Origin: Prochlorococcus sp. AG-355-J09
GTDB lineage: Bacteria; Cyanobacteriota; Cyanobacteriia; PCC-6307; Cyanobiaceae
NCBI GenBank assembly: GCA_003278735.1
Contig: QCDO01000008.1
Location: 25,327-89,326, forward strand
Reading direction: 5' to 3'
Length of the DNA: 64,000 nucleotides
Shown piece by piece: positions 9,966-21,202 of the stretch (within the stretch, counting starts at the first letter, position 1; the number at the start of each line of letters is the position of its first letter). The notes beneath the pieces are model-generated. The model searched no databases. It saw only the letters and a program-made list of their open reading frames with translations, and was not told the origin of the DNA. The position numbers and the translations under genes were made by a program.

Positions 9966-10103
9966 GAATGATATATTACTACAAAGCGACTTCAAAAGAT
10001 TTTGATAAGTTAATAGGGTTTGAAATAATTTTTAAATTTAACAAAATTGAGATGGGAGTTAAAAAAAGATCGTATTGTATAATATAGAGAATATAAAGGA
10101 AAT

Positions 10104-10301
10104 ATGAGTGCAACTAAGAGAGAGGAAGTATGTTCTCACCTTAGACATATAAGGTTAGAGCTTAGAGAAATGCATCAAATGCTTATCAAGGAAGATTTGT
10201 TGCCAGATCTAAATGAAGCAAAGGAGGTACTCGCACAGCTTGATGCTTTATTGGATTTATTATCAGAAAAAAGAGTAACGAAGATAAAAAGCCAATTTTG
10301 A
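10104..10301 (+). CDS. Small hypothetical protein
   Basis: 65-aa helix-rich ORF; AAGGAA 5' of ATG. Confidence 0.55.
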   Translation: MSATKREEVCSHLRHIRLELREMHQMLIKEDLLPDLNEAKEVLAQLDALLDLLSEKRVTKIKSQF

Positions 10302-10325
10302 AAACTTTCGAATAATTGGAATATA

Positions 10326-10520
10326 TTAAAGATAATTTGTAGCTGATTCTATTTTTTTTCTATTATCGTGCATCTGTTCTAATTTATTGTAGATTTCTTT
10401 AATTTGGATTTGTATTAGATCGGTCGAATGTATATTACTTAACGCATCTAATGTTGATAGAAGGCTTTCTTTGGCTTCAATTAAATGTCTACATTCTTTA
10501 CTACCTGCTTCGTATGACAT
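10326..10520 (-). CDS. Small hypothetical protein
   Basis: 64-aa ORF. Confidence 0.5.
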   Translation of the reverse strand: MSYEAGSKECRHLIEAKESLLSTLDALSNIHSTDLIQIQIKEIYNKLEQMHDNRKKIESATNYL

Positions 10521-10661
10521 AGAATTTTTATAAAAAATAATTATCCCAAATATATTAAAAATTCTTCCGTAGTGCTTGATACTCTTATTAAATCAACGCT
10601 TATTATTGTAATTTTCTATACAGAATAAGAAATTATTTTCACTAAGATTTAATAAAAACTT

Positions 10662-10844
10662 ATGAAAGAAAACTCTAATGATTATAAATTTTGTATTAAG
10701 TTGGCCTTGGACAATGCAAAACAAAGAATTAACTTACTAGATAATTCTGATAAAAAGTGTGTCCTAGAAGAATATAAGGAATGGATTAATGATGGTTTAA
10801 ATAAGCATACGGTTTTATTATTAAGAGATGATCCGATCATCTAA
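10662..10844 (+). CDS. Small hypothetical protein
   Basis: 60-aa ORF. Confidence 0.45.
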   Translation: MKENSNDYKFCIKLALDNAKQRINLLDNSDKKCVLEEYKEWINDGLNKHTVLLLRDDPII

Positions 10845-10863
10845 GAATTAACTTGAAATTTTT

Positions 10864-10959
10864 TTAGTTCTTTGTACTAGAAGTAACCCTAAATAAAAAA
10901 TAAAGACTTCCAATAAATATAATTGCCAAGATAAAAGTTAATGAAGAAAAATTATCCAT
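10864..10959 (-). CDS. Possible 31-aa single-TM microprotein MDNFSSLTFILAIIFIGSLYFLFRVTSSTKN
   Basis: Manual translation; below the ORF-track cutoff; one hydrophobic helix. Confidence 0.3.
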   Translation of the reverse strand: MDNFSSLTFILAIIFIGSLYFLFRVTSSTKN

Positions 10960-11019
10960 ATCTTTGTTAATTATAAAATTTATTTAAATATAGCAGTTAA
11001 GTTAAATAATTTCTTGCTT

Positions 11020-11148
11020 TCAGTTTTCTTTAAAAAGAGAAAGAATAAATTTATTTAAACTTTCTTTTTCTAAAAATATTTTTTTATTCTTATATTTTTT
11101 TAATTTATTAAAAATTAAATCAACTAAGTGTTCTGATTTTGGAGTCAT
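11020..11148 (-). CDS. Possible 42-aa microprotein MTPKSEHLVDLIFNKLKKYKNKKIFLEKESLNKFILSLFKEN
   Basis: Manual translation; below the ORF-track cutoff. Confidence 0.3.
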   Translation of the reverse strand: MTPKSEHLVDLIFNKLKKYKNKKIFLEKESLNKFILSLFKEN

Positions 11149-11157
11149 ATATTAAAT

Positions 11158-11505
11158 TTATTTTCCCAATAAATAAATTTTCTCTTCACCTATTTTATTG
11201 GGCTGCGTTATTTTACATCCTTTATCTTTTTCCATATTACAATCTTTTGTTGCCGGAACAGATTTCCATGTGCAAATTTTTTCTTGGGAATCTTCTTTTA
11301 AAATTTTCCATCCATCATCTAAGTATTCTGAAATGCCATCCTCTCCACAAGAAAACTTTATTTCCATTCTTTTTTCTGAATTAGGCCTCTCTTCAATATT
11401 TTTTTCCAAATTATTAATAGGATAATCTTTATTAGTTGATGTCTTACAAGAAATTAAGAAAATTGCGATTAGAATTATCAATGGAAATTTCTTTATTATT
11501 TTCAT
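11158..11505 (-). CDS. Putative small lipoprotein
   Basis: Lipobox-like FLISC after a hydrophobic leader. Confidence 0.6.
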   Translation of the reverse strand: MKIIKKFPLIILIAIFLISCKTSTNKDYPINNLEKNIEERPNSEKRMEIKFSCGEDGISEYLDDGWKILKEDSQEKICTWKSVPATKDCNMEKDKGCKITQPNKIGEEKIYLLGK

Positions 11506-11546
11506 TTTTTTAACTTTTGATGATTCTAAATTATTTAAATTATAGT

Positions 11547-11723
11547 TTATTTTGATTCTATTAATTTTAATAATTTATCCATTTTATTCATCAAGTTTTT
11601 TACATCACCTGGCTTCGGTAATATTAATTCTTCCGTAACTTCTAAATGCATTTTCTTTAAGTTTTGCCTCAAATCTTTTAAATGCATTTTTACGTTTTCT
11701 TTCTTTTGTTTTATATCAGTCAT
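11547..11723 (-). CDS. Possible 58-aa hypothetical protein
   Basis: Manual translation: MTDIKQKKENVKMHLKDLRQNLKKMHLEVTEELILPKPGDVKNLMNKMDKLLKLIESK; below the ORF-track cutoff. Confidence 0.4.
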   Translation of the reverse strand: MTDIKQKKENVKMHLKDLRQNLKKMHLEVTEELILPKPGDVKNLMNKMDKLLKLIESK

Positions 11724-11804
11724 AGGAATAGAATTTAAATTTTATTAAAATTAAAGTTACTATCATAATATTGAGATGCCTATTTGTAGAGAATAATTCG
11801 AAAT

Positions 11805-12242
11805 TTAATTTTTTAAATTTTCTAGTTCATAGATTTCTTCACCACCATAACAAAAATTTGTAGATATCATTTTTATTTCTCTATTATTGATTCCGATTAT
11901 ATTTTTGTTTTTAATAATATAATTTTTTGCAATCGCTTCACAATCCAATTTATTTTTTGCATGTTTAATAACTGGATAAAAATATGCCAAAGTAGTAATC
12001 ATAAACAAAAATATTATTATTGATTTGTTTTCATTTTTTATAAATTCTTTAGATGTTTTTTTGGCTTTTAATATTTTTATTAGTAAATTATCTGGTAATC
12101 CTATTTGAACAAATAATAACTCTACCCACCATGGAAGATCCCTATCTTTCTTTTTTTTAAAGTTTTCGGAATTATTCATTTTCTTTGCTTCATAGTTTTG
12201 GTTTCTAACTTCTTTAGGATTAGTTTTTTCCTTTTTATTCAT
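11805..12242 (-). CDS. Hypothetical membrane protein
   Basis: 145-aa ORF with one TM segment (SIIIFLFMITTLAYFYPVI). Confidence 0.5.
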   Translation of the reverse strand: MNKKEKTNPKEVRNQNYEAKKMNNSENFKKKKDRDLPWWVELLFVQIGLPDNLLIKILKAKKTSKEFIKNENKSIIIFLFMITTLAYFYPVIKHAKNKLDCEAIAKNYIIKNKNIIGINNREIKMISTNFCYGGEEIYELENLKN

Positions 12243-12370
12243 ATCATCTAATGAATTATTTGGAATGTAGAGGTTTTATTTTGATTTGGAAACTATATTT
12301 TTATTTTATAAGTTTTAATTTAATTTATCTATGAATTTGAGTATTCTTAATCTGTATTTAGAAAATTTAA

Positions 12371-12640
12371 ATGGCAAAAAAAAGAAGGAAGTTAAATAAA
12401 GATTTTGAGAGAAAAATATATTCATCAAAAAAAAATGTCGAATTAGTTCTGGCAAAAATCTATGATATAGATGATGAAGACATACAAAAAGAATATATGA
12501 GTGCCTTTAACAAAGTGGTTTACTTATATGATGAATTAAAAGGAGATTATGAACGACAAGGATTTTCTGATAATTCTGAAAAACTTCTTACAAGCTATAA
12601 AAATGCCTTCAATCTTTTCGAATCAGAATTTGAAATTTAA
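12371..12640 (+). CDS. Small hypothetical protein
   Basis: 89-aa ORF. Confidence 0.5.
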   Translation: MAKKRRKLNKDFERKIYSSKKNVELVLAKIYDIDDEDIQKEYMSAFNKVVYLYDELKGDYERQGFSDNSEKLLTSYKNAFNLFESEFEI

Positions 12641-12653
12641 ATTCAATTTTTAA

Positions 12654-12872
12654 TTAACGTTTGTAAGGTGTTATGGGTATTTCAATTAGCTTTCCTTTTT
12701 TGAGATCAGATCTTTTCTCTTGTAAATTTTTGATACACAAAGATACCCTTTTCTCCTTTGAGCAAAATCTTTTTATTTGACTGTCAGAAAGTGAGTATGA
12801 TTCATTACTAAATGAAAAGAAGGCCAATAAAAACATAGAAAATTTTAATACAAATTTAATTTGTTCTCTCAT
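12654..12872 (-). CDS. Small exported hypothetical protein
   Basis: 72-aa ORF with signal-peptide-like N-terminus. Confidence 0.5.
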   Translation of the reverse strand: MREQIKFVLKFSMFLLAFFSFSNESYSLSDSQIKRFCSKEKRVSLCIKNLQEKRSDLKKGKLIEIPITPYKR

Positions 12873-12900
12873 AACTATTTTCTAATTCTCTTTAATTTAA

Positions 12901-13179
12901 TTACTTTTTATTATAAATATCTATAATTTTTTTTAATTCATCTTTACTTAAGTCTGTTGAGATAAAAACTTCTTGGGCTGTTTTACCCTTTCTTGCTATT
13001 GCTTTATATCCGTTTATAGTTTTCACTGATAATCTAATTATCAACTTAGAAGATCTCCCCCTGGCTCTTGAAATCGCAGCTGGTGTAATTGTTTTGATAT
13101 TAATATCCAGAGCTAACTTTTGGAGTATTGGAATTAAACCTTCTATATTTGTACTATGATTTAAAACTAATCTTCCCAA
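12901..13179 (-). CDS. DUF2103-like conserved protein
   Basis: MGRLVLNHSTNIEGLIPILQKLA start resembles the DUF2103 family. Confidence 0.65.
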   Translation of the reverse strand: MGRLVLNHSTNIEGLIPILQKLALDINIKTITPAAISRARGRSSKLIIRLSVKTINGYKAIARKGKTAQEVFISTDLSKDELKKIIDIYNKK

Positions 13180-13295
13180 TTTAAATTTATCATTATTCTA
13201 TTGAGAAAATTTTGTTTCTGAGTAATTAACTTTAGTTTTAAAAATGATTAAAAGTTTTGAAGTTCTGTTATATTTACACTAGCGATTTAAATTCA

Positions 13296-13397
13296 ATGAT
13301 CTTTCAAATAGGTTGGGCAGCATTGGCTGCAATTTTTACTTTTTCAATTGCTATGGTTGTTTGGGGAAGAAATGGTGATGGTTCTATTGATATATGA
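13296..13397 (+). CDS. petN: Cytochrome b6-f complex subunit VIII (PetN)
   Basis: Manual translation [33 protein letters not shown]; characteristic Pet[14 protein letters not shown]. Confidence 0.93.
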
Positions 13398-13534
13398 TTT
13401 CATTTTTAACTTATGAAGTCTATTTGAATAATTTTCTTATCCTTACATCGTTTGTTTTACTGTTATTAATAACATTAGCTGTAATTTATATATCTTATGT
13501 ATCTTGGAAAGATAAAAAAAGATTTAAAAAATAA
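13394..13534 (+). CDS. Possible 46-aa single-TM protein translationally coupled to petN
   Basis: Starts at ATGA overlapping the petN stop; [46 protein letters not shown]. Confidence 0.55.
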
Positions 13535-13537
13535 TTA

Positions 13538-14149
13538 CTATTGTTTTTGTTCTTTTTTCTTTTCCTTAATCCTGAGCTCTTCAATTAATTCTTTTGCTTG
13601 TTCCATTTTTGATATAGTACTTTTATAAATTCCAATATCTTTTTCTGCTTTATTAGTAGATAAGTTTAATTTTTCAAAAATATTAGAAATCATCTTATTT
13701 TTCTCTGATTCATCTTTCTCATTAAGATCTTGGGAATTTGAAATTAATATATATATCGCTAAATTCAATATCCTTGAGGGATAAAGTTGGGAATTGCTTT
13801 TTTCCATTAATAATTTGAAAATATCGTTATATGTTTTATTCTTGAATTCTATTTGAGTTTTTTGAGATATTTCATTAATGTCCTTTGCTTCAAAATTTGT
13901 AGAACTGCATAAAGATTCAAAAAGAAGATTTAAATGTTTCTCAGGTATGTATCCTCTAGTTAATTCTTTAAATGTTTCGGTGAGACCGACACAAAAGAGA
14001 TAATCTTGCTTAAAGTCATTTTGATGGTTCAGAAGATTTAGTTCGACAAGCATTTCATCTACTATTCTCTTATATAAACCAGGAATTACGTAAGGAAATT
14101 TTTCATGAAATAACTTTTTGCTATCTGAAACAGTCAATTTTTCTTTCAA
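13538..14149 (-). CDS. thf1: Photosystem II biogenesis protein Psb29/Thf1
   Basis: TVSDSKKLFHEKFPYVIPGLYKRIVDEMLVELNLL and LFCVGLTETFKELTRGY; likely start is TTG at 14149 rather than the ORF-track ATG at 14194. Confidence 0.85.
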   Translation of the reverse strand: MKEKLTVSDSKKLFHEKFPYVIPGLYKRIVDEMLVELNLLNHQNDFKQDYLFCVGLTETFKELTRGYIPEKHLNLLFESLCSSTNFEAKDINEISQKTQIEFKNKTYNDIFKLLMEKSNSQLYPSRILNLAIYILISNSQDLNEKDESEKNKMISNIFEKLNLSTNKAEKDIGIYKSTISKMEQAKELIEELRIKEKKKEQKQ

Positions 14150-14229
14150 TTTTTTATATGTAAACCTTAATAAGGTTAGCGTATGTTGACTCAATATCGT
14201 TAATATCTAATAAACAGATAAATATTATT

Positions 14230-14817
14230 ATGATCCCTTTAGTATTAGAAGAATCTGGCGGTAGTGAAAGAGTCTTTGATATTTATTCCAGATTATTAAG
14301 AGAAAGGATAATCTTTTTGGGAGAACAAGTTACTAGTGAAACTGCTAATAGAATTGTTGCTCAATTGTTGTTCCTTGAAGCAGAGGATCCAGATAAGGAT
14401 ATTTATATGTACATAAATTCACCAGGAGGATCCGTATATGATGGATTGGGTATCTTTGACACAATGCAACATGTTAAGCCTGACATTCATACGGTTTGTG
14501 TAGGCTTGGCAGCTAGTATGGGCGCATTTTTGCTAGCTGCAGGCACTAAAGGTAAAAGAAGCAGCCTTAGACATTCACGAATTATGATTCATCAACCACT
14601 TGGAGGTGCTAGAGGACAAGCCAGTGATATAAGGATTCAGGCAGATGAAATTTTGTTCTTAAAAGAGCGACTCAATACTGAATTGTCAGAGAGAACAGGA
14701 AAGGATTATGAAACTATCAAAGAAGATACTGATAGAGATTTTTATATGTCCCCAAACGAAGCCGTTGAGTACGGTTTAATTGATCTGGTATTAGATAAAA
14801 AACCTATTAAAGTTTAA
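14230..14817 (+). CDS. clpP: ATP-dependent Clp protease proteolytic subunit
   Basis: [21 protein letters not shown] (catalytic Ser), [13 protein letters not shown] (catalytic His). Confidence 0.95.
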   Translation: MIPLVLEESGGSERVFDIYSRLLRERIIFLGEQVTSETANRIVAQLLFLEAEDPDKDIYMYINSPGGSVYDGLGIFDTMQHVKPDIHTVCVGLAASMGAFLLAAGTKGKRSSLRHSRIMIHQPLGGARGQASDIRIQADEILFLKERLNTELSERTGKDYETIKEDTDRDFYMSPNEAVEYGLIDLVLDKKPIKV

Positions 14818-16727
14818 CCTAATAATTGAGGTGTTCTTTCTTTCTCAGGAATTTTGGTGAATTTGGAAAGAATACTTACAAACTCATCACCATCTAATGT
14901 TTCTTTTTCTATTAATAGGTCAACAATTTTATCCATAGCTTCTCTATTTTTGTTCACTATTTCATAGGTTTCTTTGTAGCATTCCTTGACCATTAATCTT
15001 ACACTTTCATCTATTTGTTTAGAGATTGAGTCAGAAACTTCACTTCTAGTCATTAAATCTCTACCAACAAATACTTCTTGATTACCACCCTCTAAAGCGA
15101 TCGGACCTAAATTACTCATTCCAAATCTAGTAACCATTTGGCGAGCCATTGAAGCAACTTGTTGAAAATCACCTCCCGCTCCTGTTGTAATCTCACCTTT
15201 TCCAAAAACTACATCTTCAGCAGCTCTGCCACCTAAAGCACCCATTATCCTCGCTTTTAATTGAGCCCTGCTAACAAGGGTTTGTTCATCATCTGGCGTA
15301 AACCAAGTTAATCCTTTAGCCTGACCTCTTGGAATCACGGTTACTTTTTGAACAGGATCATGTGCTTTCACAAGTGAACCTATAAGAGCATGTCCAACTT
15401 CATGATAAGCAATTAATCTCTTGCTCCTACCATCTGTTAATGGAGAACCTTCCATTCCGGCTACAATCCTATCTACAGAATCATCGATTTCTGAAATACT
15501 AATAGAGTCTTTTCTCCTCCTGGCGGTTAATATAGCTGCCTCATTTAATAAATTTGCTAAATCTGCTCCAGTAAACCCTGGTGTTCTTCTCGCAATACTT
15601 TCAAGTGTTAAATCCTCTTGAAGTTTCTTATTCCTAGCATGAACTTCCAAAATTGATAGTCTGCCCTTGATATCAGGTGCGTCTACTGTTACCTGTCTAT
15701 CAAATCTGCCAGGTCTCATCAAAGCTGAATCTAGAACATCGGGCCTATTTGTGGCTGCAATTATTATTATGCCACTATTACCTTCGAAGCCATCCATTTC
15801 AGTAAGTAACTGATTGAGGGTTTGTTCTCTCTCATCATTACCTCCACCAATACCTGCACCTCTTTGTCTCCCGACAGCATCGATTTCATCGATAAAAATT
15901 AAACAAGGACTATTCTCTTTAGCTCTTTTGAAAAGGTCTCTAACTCTACTAGCACCAACACCAACAAACATTTCGACAAATTCAGAACCTGATAATGAGA
16001 AAAATGGAACACCTGCTTCTCCTGCAATAGCTTTTGCTAAAAGGGTTTTGCCAGTACCAGGAGGTCCTACCAATAGAACACCTTTTGGAATCCTTGCTCC
16101 TACAGAAGTAAATTTTTCTGGTTTTTTCAAAAAAGTAACAACTTCTTGCAAATCTTGCTTGGCTTCATTAACACCTGCAACATCATCAAAAACAACTCCT
16201 GTTTCAGCTTCCATTGCAAATCTTGCCTTTGTTTTCCCAAACTGCATTGCTTGGCCAGGACCTCCAGGCATTCCATTTGATCTCCTCGCTAACAAAATTA
16301 AACCTCCAATTAAGATAGCTGGGAAGAGTAAATTACCCAAAATTCCTAATGCAGGAGGGGCTGTTTTAACTGGATGAACATCAAAACTGATTCCCTCATT
16401 TTTTAAAATGTTTATAAGTTCTGGTGTTAAGCCAGGAAGATCTACACGTAACCTTTGAACTTTGTTATCTAAATCCGAATCTATTGTCTCTATAACTGCA
16501 TTTCTGCCACCCTCAAAAATATCCACAGATGTAACTCTTCCTGAATTAATGTAATCAAGAAATCTGCCGTAACTAACTCTTGCTACCGCAGAATTTCTTG
16601 GTGCAACAGTAGTCCCATTAGATTTCAGTGAGTCAACATTGCTTGAAGATAAAAATTGGTAGGAAAGCGCTATTACTAAAAGTATAGGTAAGGCCCATAA
16701 AATTAATGTTTTAAATTTCTGATTCAT
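14814..16727 (-). CDS. ftsH: ATP-dependent zinc metalloprotease FtsH
   Basis: [26 protein letters not shown], zinc motif HEVGH. Confidence 0.96.
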   Translation of the reverse strand: MNQKFKTLILWALPILLVIALSYQFLSSSNVDSLKSNGTTVAPRNSAVARVSYGRFLDYINSGRVTSVDIFEGGRNAVIETIDSDLDNKVQRLRVDLPGLTPELINILKNEGISFDVHPVKTAPPALGILGNLLFPAILIGGLILLARRSNGMPGGPGQAMQFGKTKARFAMEAETGVVFDDVAGVNEAKQDLQEVVTFLKKPEKFTSVGARIPKGVLLVGPPGTGKTLLAKAIAGEAGVPFFSLSGSEFVEMFVGVGASRVRDLFKRAKENSPCLIFIDEIDAVGRQRGAGIGGGNDEREQTLNQLLTEMDGFEGNSGIIIIAATNRPDVLDSALMRPGRFDRQVTVDAPDIKGRLSILEVHARNKKLQEDLTLESIARRTPGFTGADLANLLNEAAILTARRRKDSISISEIDDSVDRIVAGMEGSPLTDGRSKRLIAYHEVGHALIGSLVKAHDPVQKVTVIPRGQAKGLTWFTPDDEQTLVSRAQLKARIMGALGGRAAEDVVFGKGEITTGAGGDFQQVASMARQMVTRFGMSNLGPIALEGGNQEVFVGRDLMTRSEVSDSISKQIDESVRLMVKECYKETYEIVNKNREAMDKIVDLLIEKETLDGDEFVSILSKFTKIPEKERTPQLLG

Positions 16728-16833
16728 TAATTTGTAGAAAGTTGATTTTAAGATTGTAGAATGAATCAGTGCATTTCGTTGATATTTACTCTAACTTTAT
16801 GCTTATATTATTTTTTATGTATCCAATTTACAA

Positions 16834-17043
16834 ATGAACTTTGAAATCAACGATAAGGTAAAGTTGATTGGGCCTGTCTCTTACTTGAAGACTTCTGATA
16901 ATATGCCGATGTTAAGACCACCTGATCTTGTGGCAATTGATGAAATTGGAGAAATCCTATCAATCAAATCCCCAGATACTGTCGAAGTAAAGTTTAGGAG
17001 AGGTTCTTTTTTAATTGATATTGATAAGATTGAGAAAAACTAA
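16834..17043 (+). CDS. SipA-like protein (NblS-interacting family)
   Basis: VSYLKTSDNMPMLRPPDLVAIDEIGEIL...VEVKFRRGSFLID resembles cyanobacterial SipA. Confidence 0.7.
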   Translation: MNFEINDKVKLIGPVSYLKTSDNMPMLRPPDLVAIDEIGEILSIKSPDTVEVKFRRGSFLIDIDKIEKN

Positions 17044-17044
17044 C

Positions 17045-18277
17045 TTAAAAGTTTTTGTTCCACCTATTAGAAATTTCTAAACATATTTTTTTATTACCCG
17101 AAATACTCAGAAAAGGTTTTGAAAAATACTTACAAAATAACTCAAGAATATCAAAGGAAGATATTTCCTCTAATTTTAAATTTAAATTGATCTCAGAAAT
17201 AGGTGAAACACCAAAACTAATTAATTGTATCTTTCTCTGTAAAATTTCATCTAGTGATTGATTCCCTAATAGAAAAGAACCTTTTAGTTTTTCTTTCGCT
17301 AAAAATATTTCAGCATCAGTCAACGGATTAAAAAGTAAATTCTTCCAGAGTGTTGATAAAAGTTCAAAAGCCAAAAGTGCTTGATTATTAGATACGGATA
17401 AATAAATTAAGAATGGGGCATTCCCACGTCTAATAGGATAATAAACACCTAAATCGTAAGTGATACCATGTTTTTCTCTAAAAAGTTTAAATAAAGCAGC
17501 GCTCATTCCATAAGATAAATATGACTCCAAAACTTTAAGAGGCAAATATTCACTACTTCTTCGCGAGCAAGTTTGGTCTCCTATCATTATTATTGTTTGA
17601 TTTGAATCATTATTATTGAAATCAAATCTATTGTTCGGATTTAAATCATGATTTATGTTTATTGATTTTTTTTCTAGTGTTTTTTTTTCTAATGTTTTTT
17701 TTTCTAATGTTTCTATACTTTCTCCATTTATTTCTAAATTATTTGAAATTAAATACTTATCTCGATTTTTGAAATTTTTAAACTCAAGCAAAATATCTTC
17801 ATAGGTAATCTTTGAGACATCACTTCTATTTCCATTTATATTAAAGGCATAAGGATGATTTGAGTAAACAATTCTTTTCCAGTTTTCAAAACAGATATTA
17901 AATGGATTCTCTTTATCTTTTTTTAAAGTATTAATTAAGGATTTTTTTACTTTTTGAAATTCAATTTCTAAGAGAGTTGGTTTATTAATTATTAAATCTA
18001 ATAAAGGGAATAATTTGTTGAAATGTTCATTTAGGGATTTGATACTTATTGAAATACCATCTTCAAATACTTCTTGATTTAATTCTGCTCCATAGGACTC
18101 AATATATTCCGAAAGAGTGAAATTATTAAAACCCTCACATCCTCTGGTAAGCAATGAACTAAGGATCTTGTTTATACCTTTTTTACCAATTCTATCCAAA
18201 TCACTGCCTCCTTTAATCCAAACTGAAGCAGTTGAAAAATTCCTTTTTTTATTATTTAAAAAATATCTTTTTAACAT
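17045..18277 (-). CDS. M16-family peptidase-like protein
   Basis: Insulinase/pitrilysin-like fold signatures; no HXXEH motif; overlaps the second M16 gene by 7 nt. Confidence 0.8.
   Translation of the reverse strand: MLKRYFLNNKKRNFSTASVWIKGGSDLDRIGKKGINKILSSLLTRGCEGFNNFTLSEYIESYGAELNQEVFEDGISISIKSLNEHFNKLFPLLDLIINKPTLLEIEFQKVKKSLINTLKKDKENPFNICFENWKRIVYSNHPYAFNINGNRSDVSKITYEDILLEFKNFKNRDKYLISNNLEINGESIETLEKKTLEKKTLEKKSININHDLNPNNRFDFNNNDSNQTIIMIGDQTCSRRSSEYLPLKVLESYLSYGMSAALFKLFREKHGITYDLGVYYPIRRGNAPFLIYLSVSNNQALLAFELLSTLWKNLLFNPLTDAEIFLAKEKLKGSFLLGNQSLDEILQRKIQLISFGVSPISEINLNLKLEEISSFDILELFCKYFSKPFLSISGNKKICLEISNRWNKNF
17666..17710 (+). repeat. Three tandem 15-bp units ttttttttctaRtgt
   Basis: Direct reading of 17666-17680, 17681-17695, 17696-17710; encodes TLEKK x3 on the minus strand. 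Confidence 0.92.
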
Positions 18278-19521
18278 TTACCAGGTGATGCAATTAAAGT
18301 GAATTTTTCTCCACGAATATATTCTATGATCTCTTTGAAGTTATCCAAGTCATTCCAATATTTTAAATGACTCTCTAAATTATTGATTGAAGATTTTCTC
18401 CCCCAAAGAAGTTCATTTCCAAAGAATGAAGAGAGTTGTGTAGATGTCTCTAAGTTAAAGATATAATTACTTTTCACAATATTTATTGCTTTTTTTATTT
18501 CATCCAAAGCCAAGTCTTCATAATTTGAGATCTCATCGATTGTTTGATTAATTTGCTTTTCTACTAAATCAATATCTTTGGACTCACAACTTGCTTCCAT
18601 TATAAATAATCCGCCTAATTCTCCAGCATTTACTTCAACATATACCGATTCAACAAGATTACTATCTTCTTTTAAAAATTTAACTAATCTGCTGTTCCTT
18701 CCAACAGAGAGTATTGATGCTAATATTTCTAGTCCAATAATATTTTTTTGATCATTTAGGTTTGGGATAAACCAAGCCATAAATATTCTGGAAAACTCCA
18801 AATTATCAAACTTAACTGACTCTCTACCATTCCTAATTCTTAAGGAAGGTTTATTTTTTAGATTTATTAAATTTGGATTATTTTTTATGCCAGATAGATC
18901 ACTTTTTTCAAAAATTTTATAAATTTCTTCAGAGAGATTCCCAGCAATTGCAATACAAATTTTTTCGGAAGTGTAATGTTTGCTATGAAATTTCACAAGG
19001 TCATTTATCTCTAAGTTTTTAATACTATTTTCAGTTCCCAAAATCGAATTAGCATAATTCGGACTTGCCCAAACCCTTTTCAAAAAATAATTAAATAATC
19101 TTTCTTCAGGCTGATCATTTTGTTGTTTTATTTCATCAATAACTACCCCTTTTTCTTTTATAAATTCATCAGGATTAAAATCTGGAGCAACGACGATATT
19201 TGTCAAAAGAGCAAGTGATTCTTTAAAGTTATTGGGTGGAACTAAGACATGGTAATGTACATCATCATATCCTGTTGAAGCGTTACTTAATCCGCCTAGT
19301 AATTCAATTTTATGGTCAAATTCACCTGGCATTATTTTGTTAGATCCTTTAAAAATCATATGTTCTAGAAAATGAGCAGTGCCGTTTTTACCAACATCCT
19401 CAAATGAAGAACCTGCCTTGCACCAAATATCAATGCTTATAAGCGGCATTTCTTTATTATCCACAAACACACATCTAGTTTTGCTTGAATGGGTGTAGTA
19501 ATTAACATCACCTACGTTCAT
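18271..19521 (-). CDS. Zinc metallopeptidase, M16 family
   Basis: HFLEHMIFKGS (HXXEH motif) and downstream EEIKQQNDQPEERLF. Confidence 0.92.
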   Translation of the reverse strand: MNVGDVNYYTHSSKTRCVFVDNKEMPLISIDIWCKAGSSFEDVGKNGTAHFLEHMIFKGSNKIMPGEFDHKIELLGGLSNASTGYDDVHYHVLVPPNNFKESLALLTNIVVAPDFNPDEFIKEKGVVIDEIKQQNDQPEERLFNYFLKRVWASPNYANSILGTENSIKNLEINDLVKFHSKHYTSEKICIAIAGNLSEEIYKIFEKSDLSGIKNNPNLINLKNKPSLRIRNGRESVKFDNLEFSRIFMAWFIPNLNDQKNIIGLEILASILSVGRNSRLVKFLKEDSNLVESVYVEVNAGELGGLFIMEASCESKDIDLVEKQINQTIDEISNYEDLALDEIKKAINIVKSNYIFNLETSTQLSSFFGNELLWGRKSSINNLESHLKYWNDLDNFKEIIEYIRGEKFTLIASPGKC

Positions 19522-19538
19522 TTCGGTTCTCTCTTTAA

Positions 19539-20287
<749 letters not shown>

Positions 20288-20288
<1 letters not shown>

Positions 20289-21202
20289 TGAAATTAAAAA
20301 CATTAAAAAATTTATTTATTTATTTTTTATTATTTACACCAATATCTCTAGGTATTGTTTCTTGTTCTGGAAATAATAAATCTAGTTCAAAATTTAATGA
20401 GGAAATAACTTCAGATTTCATACCTCCTATTACAGCTGTTGCCGCACTTGGTCAACTTTCTCCTTCTGGAGAGATTAGACAATTGGCAGCTCCAATAAGT
20501 CAGTTTGGCTCTTCCCCGCGAATTGTCGAAATTTTAGTAAATGAAGGAGATTTTGTAAAAAAAGGGGATATTCTCGCAATCTTTGAAAATGGAGAAAAAT
20601 TAATTGCTGATCTTGAAAGAAACGAAAATCTAATTAATACTATTAACGAAGAAATTATACTTAAGAAAGATCAAATTCAAAGGTATGAGTTAGCTTTGAC
20701 CAAAGATGTATATTCTTTTGTAGAGTTTTCACGGAGAAAAGATGAATTATTAAAATTGCAAAAACAGAAAATAAATCTAATCGGGGATCAAAAAAATATC
20801 AAGATAGATCTATTTAATTCAAAACTTAGGAGTCCAATCGATGGTTTTATACTTGGAATAAATACGAGAGTTGGTGAAAGGCCACAAAATGAAGGGATTT
20901 TGGATATTGGTTCTAGTCAAAAAATGGAAGCTTTGATAGAGGTTTATGAATCAGACATCGATAGAGTCTTTATCTCTCAGAATGTTGAATTGAGCAGTGA
21001 GAATGGAGGTTTCCAAAAAAAACTTAAGGGAAAGGTGATTAGGATTAGTCCTCAGGTAAAACAGAGAAAAGTTCTATCGACTGATCCAACAGGGGATGCT
21101 GATTCTCGAATTATAGAGGTGCTAGTAAAACTAGATCAAGATTCTATAAATATCGTTCAAAACTATGCAGGAATGAAAGTGATTGCAAAATTTATTCCCT
21201 AA
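20288..21202 (+). CDS. HlyD/DevB-type membrane fusion lipoprotein
   Basis: Lipobox GIVSC, biotinyl-lipoyl-like segment, coiled coil; followed by DevC- and DevA-like genes. Confidence 0.85.

Noticed and set aside
15814-16377. 187-aa plus-strand ORF
   Set aside because: Fully antisense to ftsH; low-complexity translation consistent with the complement of a conserved coding region.
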